From positions 3,017 through 29,227 of the forward strand of contig MGXX01000031.1 of assembly GCA_001801515.1 (NCBI GenBank): DNA of 26,211 nt, written 5' to 3'. The stretch's first letter is position 1; each line of letters begins with the position of its first letter. Below the pieces are notes generated by a model. That model saw nothing but the letters and a program-made list of their open reading frames with translations, searched no databases and was not told the origin of the DNA. The stretch comes from Gammaproteobacteria bacterium RIFCSPHIGHO2_12_FULL_38_11 (GTDB lineage: Bacteria; Pseudomonadota; Gammaproteobacteria; Coxiellales; Coxiellaceae). Positions 1-7,321 of this stretch are shown here, piece after piece. A program made the translations under genes and the position numbers.

Positions 1-255
1 TTAGCCTACCAAGCGCTAAAAGCAGGGGGAACAGCGACAACCATTTTAAATGCAGCAAATGAAATAGCGGTTGAGGCTTTTTGTCACAATGAAATTCAAT
101 TTGATCAAATTTCGACAATTATTGACGCGGTGATGCAACAAGCTGATATTGTTCCGGCGAGTGATTTAAATATAATTTTGAACGCAGATCAAAAGACACG
201 AGAATTTACTACGCAATTGATAAAAGAATCGGTATACTCACTGCCTGTCAAATAA
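1..255 (+). CDS. dxr: 1-deoxy-D-xylulose 5-phosphate reductoisomerase, C-terminal part
   Basis: Only the last 84 codons are in the window; the gene enters from the left edge in frame 1 and stops at TAA 253-255. The enzyme converts 1-deoxyxylulose 5-phosphate to methylerythritol 4-phosphate in the isoprenoid (MEP) pathway, in the cytoplasm. The segment LNAANEIAVEAF (residues 16-27 of the fragment), followed by the F..I..II..V pattern, is the conserved start of the C-terminal helical domain of Dxr. It lies 24 bases upstream of the preferred bamA start. In most gammaproteobacteria rseP lies between dxr and bamA; here it does not. Identification rests on this short tail, but the NAANE motif is very characteristic. 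Confidence 0.88.
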   Translation, partial: LAYQALKAGGTATTILNAANEIAVEAFCHNEIQFDQISTIIDAVMQQADIVPASDLNIILNADQKTREFTTQLIKESVYSLPVK

Positions 256-279
256 GGTCAGATAAGGTGGATGTCGCTA

Positions 280-2598
280 ATGTTTCGTCGAATTCTATTT
301 ACATTATTACTATTTGTCTCAACTGCAATTTTTGCTGATTCTGTTTTTGTCGTTAATCACATTCAAATTCAAGGATTGCAGCGCATTAGTAGTAGTGTTG
401 TGATGACGGCATTGCCAATACATGTGGGACAAACTTATACAGAAGTGGAAGGTAATCGCGTTATTGCAGATCTTTTTAAAACAGGATTTTTTAGCAATGT
501 GCAGTTGCAACGTCAAGGTAATACATTGGTTGTGCATGTTGTTGAACGGCCAACCATTGATTCTATTACCATCACAGGTAATAAATCAATTAAGGCAAAG
601 CAATTAAAACCCGTATTAAAAAAATTAAATATCGTTGTCGGCGATACCTTTAATCCCTCTGATTTACATTCTATTGTTCTTGGATTGCAACAACAATATG
701 CCATGTTGGGTCATGCAGGGGCAGTGGTGACCCCCAGTGTAAAATCATTGTCGCGTAATCGTGTTGCGATACACATTGTGATTCAAGAAGGTAAAGCCTC
801 TATTATTCGTTCAATTCAAATTACAGGCAATAAAGCGTTTTCAGAACATGAATTGCTGGATCAATTTAAATTAACAACGCCGAGCATTTTTACTTGGTTT
901 AATCACAATGATCGTTATTCTAATATGCGTTTAGATGAGGATTTGCAAAATCTGCAGGAATTTTATTTTAACCATGGTTATCTAGAATTTCATGTGGTGT
1001 CACACGACACAACGAAATTGCCGAAAAATAATGGCGTTGATATTCAGGTGACTATATCCGAAGGCCCGGTTTATCATGTCAGCGGATATCAATTAGCCGC
1101 TATTAAATTGCCGAAAAGTTTAAAACCCAGGGTCATGCGTATTTTGTCACAAATAAAAACAGGTTCTGTTTTTTCAAAACAAGAAATTGTGACACTCAAT
1201 AAACAAATTGGGGATTATTTAGCGGATAATGGTTATGCATTTCCCGTAATTAACCCGGTGCCCAATTTAGATCACGTCAAACACCAGGTGTTTTTGGTGT
1301 ATAACATTCAAAGCGGTCAACGTATTTATGTTAGGCGAATTCATGTTGTTGGTAATACACGTACAACGGGTGTTGTTGTTCGTACGCAATTACGACAAAT
1401 GGAAGGCGCACCCTATTCATTAAAAAACGTTAAAGAGTCAAAGCGTAATATTGCAAATTTGAGTTATTTTAATCAAATCGAAGTGACAACAAAACCGGTT
1501 CCCAATAAACCCAATCAAGTTGATTTAAATTACCATGTCAATGAAGTGAGTGCGGGACGCGCATCAGTGCAAGCGGGTTATTCTGATGTCGATGGATTTT
1601 TATATGGTGCGAGTATTTCTGATCCCGATTTCATGGGCTCTGGAAAATTTGTGTCAATCGGGTTTCAACGCAGTGAATATACTTCGTCTTATTCATTGTC
1701 TTACAATAATCCGTTTTATACGACCAGTGGTGTTAGCAGAGGTTACAGTGTTTATTATAATCACACCACGCCTGCGAATGTGAACTTGGAACCGTATACG
1801 ATGGATGATTATGGTGCGAGTACGACCTATGGCATTCCGCTGACTGAGTTTGATCAATTAATGTTAGGTGGTGGTTACGATCATATTGACATCAGCAATG
1901 TAGTTAACTCTTTAGTGTCGCCATCGGTTTATCAATTTTTACAAACAAACCCCTCACCTTATAATCAGTTGAAGTTGACATCAGGGATTTCTCACAGCAC
2001 ATTAAATCGTGCTATTTTTGCAACAAAAGGGAATCAGCAAGCGATAAGTGCTACAGTGGGTCTGCCAGCTTACCAATCCAGTTTAGGTTATTATCAAGCC
2101 GGTTACGACGGCCGTTATTATTTCCCATTGGGATTAGGATTTATTCTTAATCCTCGTGTAATACTGAATTATGGAAATGGTTATGGTAATACGAACACCT
2201 TGCCATTTTTTAACAATTACTATGCCGGCGGTATTCAATCATTACCCGGCTACACAGCGAATACGTTAGGCCCCAAAAATCCTGCTAATATCACGCAGGC
2301 GCTTGGGGGTAACGTAGAAACGTTGGGCCAAATGAATTTTATTTTGCCTGATTTTATTAGTCATAAAGTGCGAACGGCGATATTTGTTGATGCGGGCAAT
2401 ATTTTCCAAACGGATCAAACCACAGGTATTGGTTATGAATCTATTAGTATACAAAACTTGCGTGTAACAACGGGTATCATGGTATCATGGTGGTCGCCAT
2501 TGGGCGCGCCGCTTGATTTTAGTATTGGTTTCCCACTTAATAAAAAACCGGGCGATCAGTTATCACCGTTTGGATTTTCATTTGGTGCAACAATATAA
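280..2598 (+). CDS. bamA: outer-membrane protein assembly factor BamA
   Basis: BamA is the central Omp85-family subunit of the BAM complex, which folds beta-barrel proteins into the outer membrane. The product is 772 residues. A signal peptide (MFRRILFTLLLFVSTAIFA, cleavage before DS) is followed by five POTRA repeats over roughly residues 20-420, then the C-terminal barrel with the Omp85-type segment around GGIQSLPGY and a terminal beta strand ending FGFSFGATI. I prefer ATG 280 to the upstream in-frame ATG 271: the purine-rich stretch AAGGTGG at 264-270 sits 9 bases before 280 but directly abuts 271, and starting at 280 gives a cleaner signal peptide. The next gene, skp, encodes a periplasmic chaperone for the same clients and starts 29 bases downstream, so the two are probably co-transcribed. 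Length and domain order are normal for the family. Confidence 0.95.
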   Translation: MFRRILFTLLLFVSTAIFADSVFVVNHIQIQGLQRISSSVVMTALPIHVGQTYTEVEGNRVIADLFKTGFFSNVQLQRQGNTLVVHVVERPTIDSITITGNKSIKAKQLKPVLKKLNIVVGDTFNPSDLHSIVLGLQQQYAMLGHAGAVVTPSVKSLSRNRVAIHIVIQEGKASIIRSIQITGNKAFSEHELLDQFKLTTPSIFTWFNHNDRYSNMRLDEDLQNLQEFYFNHGYLEFHVVSHDTTKLPKNNGVDIQVTISEGPVYHVSGYQLAAIKLPKSLKPRVMRILSQIKTGSVFSKQEIVTLNKQIGDYLADNGYAFPVINPVPNLDHVKHQVFLVYNIQSGQRIYVRRIHVVGNTRTTGVVVRTQLRQMEGAPYSLKNVKESKRNIANLSYFNQIEVTTKPVPNKPNQVDLNYHVNEVSAGRASVQAGYSDVDGFLYGASISDPDFMGSGKFVSIGFQRSEYTSSYSLSYNNPFYTTSGVSRGYSVYYNHTTPANVNLEPYTMDDYGASTTYGIPLTEFDQLMLGGGYDHIDISNVVNSLVSPSVYQFLQTNPSPYNQLKLTSGISHSTLNRAIFATKGNQQAISATVGLPAYQSSLGYYQAGYDGRYYFPLGLGFILNPRVILNYGNGYGNTNTLPFFNNYYAGGIQSLPGYTANTLGPKNPANITQALGGNVETLGQMNFILPDFISHKVRTAIFVDAGNIFQTDQTTGIGYESISIQNLRVTTGIMVSWWSPLGAPLDFSIGFPLNKKPGDQLSPFGFSFGATI

Positions 2599-2627
2599 AT
2601 TTTTTAAAGTTAATTAAGGAGAAAGTA

Positions 2628-3119
2628 ATGAAAAAATTAGCGTTAGGTGTAGCGATATTTCTTGCAACATGGTCAGCGGGTGTTTTTGCTGATGGCGTTG
2701 GCGTGGTTGATATGAAAACCATTTTCAGCTCGTCGCCAAAAGTGAAATCCATAAAAGCGGAATTGAGCAAACAATTTGAGCCGCAAAAAAATAAATTAGA
2801 AAAAATGGGTCAAGCTTTACAAGCTGATATTGCAAAGTATCAAAAAAATAAAGCTGTGATGAATCAAAAGGACACTGCTGCTTTAGAAGCAAGCATCACA
2901 AATCAAGAAACTGCATTTCGTGCTGCACAAACAAAATTCCAACAAGATGTTTTCAATGCGCAAAATAAAAGTTTAAATGATTTTATGAATAGCGTAAAAG
3001 CAGCAGTAAAAGTGGTTGCTGAAAAAAACAAATTGGATTTAGTTGTTCCAAGTAATGATGTGTTATACACAAAAAATAACACAGATATTACGCAGGATGT
3101 CCTAAAAGACATCAAGTGA
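2628..3119 (+). CDS. skp: periplasmic chaperone Skp/OmpH
   Basis: Skp holds unfolded outer-membrane proteins in the periplasm and delivers them to BAM. The product is 163 residues, close to E. coli Skp. A signal peptide (MKKLALGVAIFLATWSAGVFA) is followed by the typical mature start with VGVVDMKTIF, then long charged helices (about residues 45-135) that form the tentacle coiled coil, and the short final strand segment LDLVVPSNDVLY. A strong ribosome site AAGGAGA lies 8 bases before the ATG. It is placed between bamA and lpxD, the standard order. A family B repeat with a perfect hairpin begins 15 bases after the stop codon. Confidence 0.93.
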   Translation: MKKLALGVAIFLATWSAGVFADGVGVVDMKTIFSSSPKVKSIKAELSKQFEPQKNKLEKMGQALQADIAKYQKNKAVMNQKDTAALEASITNQETAFRAAQTKFQQDVFNAQNKSLNDFMNSVKAAVKVVAEKNKLDLVVPSNDVLYTKNNTDITQDVLKDIK

Positions 3120-3134
3120 CTAAGATTGGTGACA

Positions 3135-3202
3135 GTGAGTGTGAGCGAAAGCGCGAGTCAGAAGCACGCACGCGGGAAGCGTTAGCTTCCCAAGTAAGTG
3201 CG
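3135..3202 (+). repeat. family B dispersed repeat, copy 1 (skp-lpxD spacer)
   Basis: A GC-rich block in otherwise AT-rich surroundings. It begins GTGAGTGTGAGCGAAAGCGC and ends AGTAAGTGCG. The same beginning and end, with about three quarters identity between them by eye, recur inside dnaE at 19839-19901. This copy contains a perfect hairpin at 3174-3191: arms GGGAAGC and GCTTCCC around the loop GTTA. No T-run follows, so it is not a standard intrinsic terminator. It is in the sense direction of skp and about 40 bases before the lpxD start. Confidence 0.75.
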
Positions 3203-3242
3203 TATTTATGATCACACTCACTCCTTTATATTCAGAGATTTT

Positions 3243-4214
3243 ATGCCATCCTTCTCCATTCTCGATCTTTCCAAACATATTTCCGCAAAAATAATAGGCG
3301 ATGAAAAAACAATTATCACCGCGCTTGCATCGATAGATCGTGCAAAAAGGGGTGAGTTAACTTTCTTAAAAGACAAACACTATCAGCGTTGTTTAGCCGA
3401 AACCAATGCGTCTGCAGTGATCTTAGCGGAAGCCGATAAAACAAAATGCAAGGCAACATTATTAATTGTTGAAAATCCTGAGTTGGCCTTTGCACGCATT
3501 GCACAATTATTTAATACACAAAAAAAACCATTGCCTGGCATACATAAAACGGCCGTGATTGCCAGCACCGCACGCATCGACGCTTCTGCGTCTATTGCAG
3601 CACAGTGTGTGATTGGTGAGAATGTGGTAATTGGTGAAAATACGATTATCCATCCCGGTGTAATTATTTCTGATGATGTGACTATTGGTTCTGATTGTCT
3701 GATCTACAGTCGTGTGACGCTTTATCATGAAGTCATTTTGAAGGACCGCGTGATTTTACACAGTGGTGCTGTGATTGGCGCAGATGGATTTGGATTAGCG
3801 CAAAATAAAGGAAGTTGGGAAAAAATTCCGCAATTAGGATCGGTTATTATTTCAGATGATGTTGAAATTGGCGCAAATACTTGTGTTGATCGGGGCGCTT
3901 TGAATAATACGATTATTGAAAAAGGGGTGAAAATCGATAATTTTGTCCAAATTGCACATAATGTGGTTGTTGGTGCGCATACCGTTATAGCGGGTTGTTC
4001 TGCAATTGCGGGAAGTACGACGATTGGTCATCATTGTATTATTGCAGGTGCAGTAAATTTTGGTACGCATTTAACAATTTGTCCTAACGCTGTGTTTACC
4101 GGTTGTGCGACTGTGACAAAATCGATAAAAGAGCCCGGCATTTATTCTTCTGGTACGGGATTGTTACCTAACTTAGAATGGCGGAAATGTGTCGTCCGAT
4201 TTAGGAAGAAATAA
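3243..4214 (+). CDS. lpxD: UDP-3-O-acyl-glucosamine N-acyltransferase LpxD
   Basis: LpxD adds the second (N-linked) hydroxyacyl chain in lipid A synthesis, using acyl-ACP, in the cytoplasm. The product is 323 residues from ATG 3243. An upstream in-frame GTG at 3198 would start inside the family B repeat and add 15 unconserved residues, so it is rejected. The N-terminal uridine-binding domain covers about residues 1-100, with LASIDRAKRGELTFLKD at 28-44. The left-handed beta helix of hexapeptide repeats follows (about 101-300), with the catalytic histidine at H239 in FVQIAHN. The family motif SGTGLLPN..W is near the end. The C-terminus stops at RFRKK, about 18 residues before the end of E. coli LpxD, so much of the terminal helix is missing. 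A family A tandem array begins at once after the stop codon. Confidence 0.95.
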   Translation: MPSFSILDLSKHISAKIIGDEKTIITALASIDRAKRGELTFLKDKHYQRCLAETNASAVILAEADKTKCKATLLIVENPELAFARIAQLFNTQKKPLPGIHKTAVIASTARIDASASIAAQCVIGENVVIGENTIIHPGVIISDDVTIGSDCLIYSRVTLYHEVILKDRVILHSGAVIGADGFGLAQNKGSWEKIPQLGSVIISDDVEIGANTCVDRGALNNTIIEKGVKIDNFVQIAHNVVVGAHTVIAGCSAIAGSTTIGHHCIIAGAVNFGTHLTICPNAVFTGCATVTKSIKEPGIYSSGTGLLPNLEWRKCVVRFRKK

Positions 4215-4215
4215 T

Positions 4216-4424
4216 CTATCCAGCTCAGAGCCCCGAGCGTAAGCGAGTGGAAGCTACAGAGCAAGTAATTTATTTTGCTATCCAGCTCAGAGCTCAGAGC
4301 CCCGAGCGTAAGCGAGTGGAAGCTACAGAGCAAATAATTTATTTTGCTATCCAGCTCAGAGCTCAGAGCTCAGAGCCCCGAGCGTAAGCGAGTGGAAGCT
4401 ACAGAGCAAGTAATTTAATTTTGC
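4216..4424 (+). repeat. family A repeat, three tandem copies with a stepwise heptamer
   Basis: Three head-to-tail units start at 4216, 4278 and 4347, each beginning CTATCCAGCTCAG. All share the core CCCCGAGCGTAAGCGAGTGG, then AAGCTACAGAGCAA and an AT-rich tail. Unit lengths are 62, 69 and about 77 bases. The difference is the heptamer AGCTCAG, present once in unit 1, twice in unit 2 and three times in unit 3. The array fills most of the 240-base lpxD-fabZ gap. No open frame with a credible start is seen. Family A copies elsewhere are at 4907, 7228, 7331 (reverse) and 10048. Confidence 0.92.
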
Positions 4425-4454
4425 GACAGACTTGCTATATATGAGGATTAAAAC

Positions 4455-4901
4455 ATGACTGAACTTAAAAAAATCGACTATCTCGAAGTTAGAAAATATT
4501 TACCCCACCGTTATCCTTTTTTATTCGTGGATACGGTTGAATCTTATATATTAGGCGAATCACTGATTGCCATTAAAAATGTCACGCAAAATGAAGCTTA
4601 TTTTTCAGGACATTTTCCGAAACTGCCTGTGATGCCGGGTGTTCTGATTGTTGAGGCATTAGCGCAGGCATCAGGTATTTTAATGTATAAAACATTTGAT
4701 CGTTACCCCTCTGAACAGGATTTATTTTATTTGGCGGGTATTGATAACACGCGCTTTAAACGGAAAGTTGTGCCGGGTGATCAATTAAAATTAAGTGTAG
4801 CAGTCATGCGTCATCGCGAAAACTTGTGGAAATTTAAAGGTGAAGCGACGGTTAATGGTGAGCTTGCGTGTTATGCGGAATTTCTCAATATTAAAGCATA
4901 A
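4455..4901 (+). CDS. fabZ: 3-hydroxyacyl-ACP dehydratase FabZ
   Basis: FabZ dehydrates beta-hydroxyacyl-ACP in fatty acid elongation and competes with LpxA and LpxD for hydroxyacyl-ACP, so it often sits within the lpx cluster. The product is 148 residues, normal length, with a hot-dog fold. The active-site motif GHFPKLPVMPG..I.EALAQA has H53 and E67 as the catalytic pair, and LPHRYPFLFVD (16-26) is the conserved N-terminal segment. ATG 4455 is preceded by GAGGAT at a good distance. It lies between lpxD and lpxA, as usual. The coding region stops five bases before a family A repeat. Confidence 0.96.
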   Translation: MTELKKIDYLEVRKYLPHRYPFLFVDTVESYILGESLIAIKNVTQNEAYFSGHFPKLPVMPGVLIVEALAQASGILMYKTFDRYPSEQDLFYLAGIDNTRFKRKVVPGDQLKLSVAVMRHRENLWKFKGEATVNGELACYAEFLNIKA

Positions 4902-4906
4902 TAAAT

Positions 4907-4955
4907 CAGCTCAGAGCCCCGAGCGTCAGCGAGTGGAAGACCTGCAAAGCGCGCA
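4907..4955 (+). repeat. family A repeat, single copy (fabZ-lpxA spacer)
   Basis: It begins CAGCTCAGAGCCCCGAGCGT and continues CAGCGAGTGGAAG, matching the core of the array at 4216-4424 but with GTCAGC in place of GTAAGC. The right side diverges (ACCTGCAAAGCGCGC). It follows the fabZ stop in the sense direction and ends about 25 bases before lpxA, just ahead of the lpxA ribosome site. Confidence 0.85.
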
Positions 4956-4981
4956 ATTGAATTTCACAGAGGATTTATACC

Positions 4982-5773
4982 ATGTCTATCTCCCCAACTG
5001 CCATTATCGACCCTACAGCAAAAATCGCAAAGAATGTGGTTATTGGCCCGTGGGTATTGATTGGTGCGCAAGTAACAATTAATGAAGGCACACGTATTGA
5101 TGCGCATTCTGTTATTTTGAAAAATACAATCATCGGAAAAAACAATCATATTCATTCTCATGTAGCAGTTGGGGGTGATCCCCAAGATTTAAGTTATCGT
5201 GGTGAAGAAACCTGGTTAAAAATGGGTGATGGTAATACGGTTCGTGAATTTGTCACCTTAAATCGTGGATCGGCAGGGGGTATTGGCACAACAACTATTG
5301 GCAATAAAAATTATTTTCTCAGTTATTCTCATGTTGCGCATGATGCGCATATTGGTAATGAAACGTTATTTGTTAATTATGCATCGATTGCAGGTCATGT
5401 GACAGTGGAAGATTATGCGATTATTGGGGCGTATTCAACAGTGCATCAATTTACACAAATTGGTGCTTATAGTTTTTTAGCGCATGGTGCACAAATTTCT
5501 CAAGATATCCCGCCATTTATGTTGGTAAAAGGAACACCCGGTATTCCTTTTGCGCTGAATTTAGTGGGCTTGCGTCGACGTGGATTTTCAGCCACTACTA
5601 TTGCCGGTTTAAAAAAAGCGTTTCGATTAATGTACCGAGATGGATTATCGTTAGATGCAATAAAAAATGAATTAGTAGAATTAGTCAAGGAAACACCTGA
5701 AATAAATTTGATTATTGAATTTATTAAAAATTCAAAGCGCGGCATTGCTAGAAAACAAAATATATCATGCTAA
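4982..5773 (+). CDS. lpxA: UDP-N-acetylglucosamine acyltransferase LpxA
   Basis: LpxA performs the first step of lipid A synthesis, transferring a hydroxyacyl chain from ACP to the 3-position of the UDP-sugar. The product is 263 residues, matching the family. The left-handed beta helix covers about residues 1-185, and the C-terminal helical domain begins near GLRRRGFS. H117 and H120 in SHVAHD correspond to E. coli H122 and the catalytic H125. Where E. coli has LANNATLAGH this protein has FVNYASIAGH. The sugar acceptor may be the 3-amino form (UDP-GlcNAc3N), because a gnnA-like gene is nearby; sequence alone cannot settle this. AGAGGA upstream of ATG 4982 serves as ribosome site. Confidence 0.95.
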   Translation: MSISPTAIIDPTAKIAKNVVIGPWVLIGAQVTINEGTRIDAHSVILKNTIIGKNNHIHSHVAVGGDPQDLSYRGEETWLKMGDGNTVREFVTLNRGSAGGIGTTTIGNKNYFLSYSHVAHDAHIGNETLFVNYASIAGHVTVEDYAIIGAYSTVHQFTQIGAYSFLAHGAQISQDIPPFMLVKGTPGIPFALNLVGLRRRGFSATTIAGLKKAFRLMYRDGLSLDAIKNELVELVKETPEINLIIEFIKNSKRGIARKQNISC

Positions 5774-5813
5774 TGAAAGTAGAGCTATTCATTTTGAAGT
5801 GCTAGGGAACGGT

Positions 5814-7304
5814 ATGAAAAGCAGACTTTTTTTAATTCTTGGATTATTTACCCTTTATCACATCATCAGCGGCGCCACCTTAAGTTTAAGTGGTGATGGC
5901 GCTTACTACTGGGAGTGGTCGCGTCATTTGGCTTTAAGTTATTATGATCATCCCCCGGTGATTGCTTATTTAATTTGGCTATCTACGCGTTTATTTGGGT
6001 CAAGCCCATTGGCCATACGGCTACCCAATATTATTTTGTTGCTACTCACCTCACTGACAATTTATCGCATAGCAGATTACTTATTCCACGATAAAAAAAG
6101 AAGTTTGGCTGCGGTTATTGTTTTTAATTTATTTCCTATTATTTTTATTGGGTCAATTATTACTTCGCCTGATGCGCCATCAGTTTTTTGTTATGTATTA
6201 AGTTTATATTTATTTATTCGTATTATTTATGAAAGTAATACAAAGCTGTGGTATGTGCTTGCAGTGGTGATAGGGCTTGGGTTACTCAGTAAATACACGA
6301 TGATTTTATTTGTCTTTAGTGCATTTTTATTTATTTTAATTAACAAGGAATCGAGGTACTGGCTGGTTAGGAAGGAACCGTATTTGGCAATTGTAATAGT
6401 GTTACTTTGTTTTACGCCTGTACTCATATGGAATGCTAATCATCAATGGGTATCGTTTAAATTTCAATTTTATGGACGTCACCACCTCCATATTAAATGG
6501 ATTCGCGGTTTGATTTTTATTGCTTTGCAATTATTGGTTTTGTCTCCTGTATTCTTGGTGGGTATTATTATCACTTGGGTAAAAAATATTAGAAATAAAG
6601 AAATAATATTGCTCACTTGTTTTTGTTCGCCGCTATTTATTTTTCTTTTATTGTCGTGGGTGATTGATGTCAGAATATATTGGCCGATTATGGCGGTTAT
6701 TCCCTTAGCAATTATTTATGTTAGTGATGCTCGTTTATTAGATAAAACATTTCGTTGGGGGGTGGCAATCAGTTTATTGCTTTGCGGCATAATAACGCTT
6801 CAAGAATATTATCCTGTTATTAGAGTCAGCCCGTTAAAGAAAGATCCAACAACAGATTTTTACTCATGGGCGCCTGTTGCAAATGAAGTAACTGCTTTTT
6901 TATTAAACCCAGCAGTTGATGTGCGTAATTGGTTTGTGTTTGATAATCGTTTTCAGTCTGCTGCACAAATAGATTATCATTTGGGAGGGCGTTATCCAGT
7001 TTATGCATTGAGTCCGAATATAACAGGCTCGAGTTTTTGGCAAGATGACTCGCAGATTGTTGGAAAAAATGGCATATTGGTGATGAATAATTTTTGGCAA
7101 TATCGCCCTGAAGACAAGTTTAAATGTGGTAAATGGGTTTTGTATAAAACGGTTGATATCGTGCGTGCGGGTGCTGTGTTTCGCAAAGGGTTTATTTATT
7201 TGTGTTATGGGTATAAAGGTTTAAAACAAGCTCAGAACCCCGAGCGTCAGCGAGTGGAAGCTACGAAGCGGGTACAGGAACTTCACAATAAACTTTTGCA
7301 GTAG
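5814..7304 (+). CDS. membrane glycosyltransferase, ArnT/PMT (dolichyl-P-mannose transferase-like) family
   Basis: A 496-residue polytopic inner-membrane protein resembling GT-C glycosyltransferases that move a sugar from a polyprenyl phosphate to a periplasmic acceptor. The first periplasmic loop carries the family signature GDGAYYWEWS...YYDHPPVIAY (residues 27-52), where D28 stands at the usual catalytic acidic position. About ten hydrophobic segments follow, then a soluble C-terminal part of about 140 residues. I chose ATG 5814 because AGGGAAC precedes it and the protein then starts at the first membrane segment; upstream in-frame codons overlap lpxA. Its position straight after lpxA suggests a lipid A or LPS substrate, which is inference. 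The last 25 or so residues (from about 472) are encoded by a family A repeat and are very hydrophilic, unlike the rest. Confidence 0.85.
   Translation: MKSRLFLILGLFTLYHIISGATLSLSGDGAYYWEWSRHLALSYYDHPPVIAYLIWLSTRLFGSSPLAIRLPNIILLLLTSLTIYRIADYLFHDKKRSLAAVIVFNLFPIIFIGSIITSPDAPSVFCYVLSLYLFIRIIYESNTKLWYVLAVVIGLGLLSKYTMILFVFSAFLFILINKESRYWLVRKEPYLAIVIVLLCFTPVLIWNANHQWVSFKFQFYGRHHLHIKWIRGLIFIALQLLVLSPVFLVGIIITWVKNIRNKEIILLTCFCSPLFIFLLLSWVIDVRIYWPIMAVIPLAIIYVSDARLLDKTFRWGVAISLLLCGIITLQEYYPVIRVSPLKKDPTTDFYSWAPVANEVTAFLLNPAVDVRNWFVFDNRFQSAAQIDYHLGGRYPVYALSPNITGSSFWQDDSQIVGKNGILVMNNFWQYRPEDKFKCGKWVLYKTVDIVRAGAVFRKGFIYLCYGYKGLKQAQNPERQRVEATKRVQELHNKLLQ
7228..7275 (+). repeat. family A repeat inside the glycosyltransferase 3' end
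   Basis: It reads AAGCTCAGAACCCCGAGCGT, then CAGCGAGTGGAAGCTAC. It lies in frame in the coding region and encodes AQNPERQRVEATKRV. It forms an inverted pair with the reverse-strand copy at 7331-7373: 35 bases pair with one mismatch (7229-7263 against 7338-7372). Confidence 0.9.
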
Positions 7305-7321
7305 AAATTTCAGTTTGAGTT

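Noticed and set aside
3198..3242. In-frame GTG extension of lpxD
   Set aside because: It starts within the family B repeat and adds residues absent from the family; ATG 3243 matches the normal LpxD N-terminus.
4840..5082. 80-codon open frame across the fabZ-lpxA gap
   Set aside because: It overlaps fabZ and lpxA in another frame and is open because family A repeats lack stops in some frames; there is no conserved content.
5715..5813. Longer N-terminus for the glycosyltransferase overlapping lpxA
   Set aside because: The extra 33 residues are polar and precede the first membrane segment; ATG 5814 has a ribosome site.
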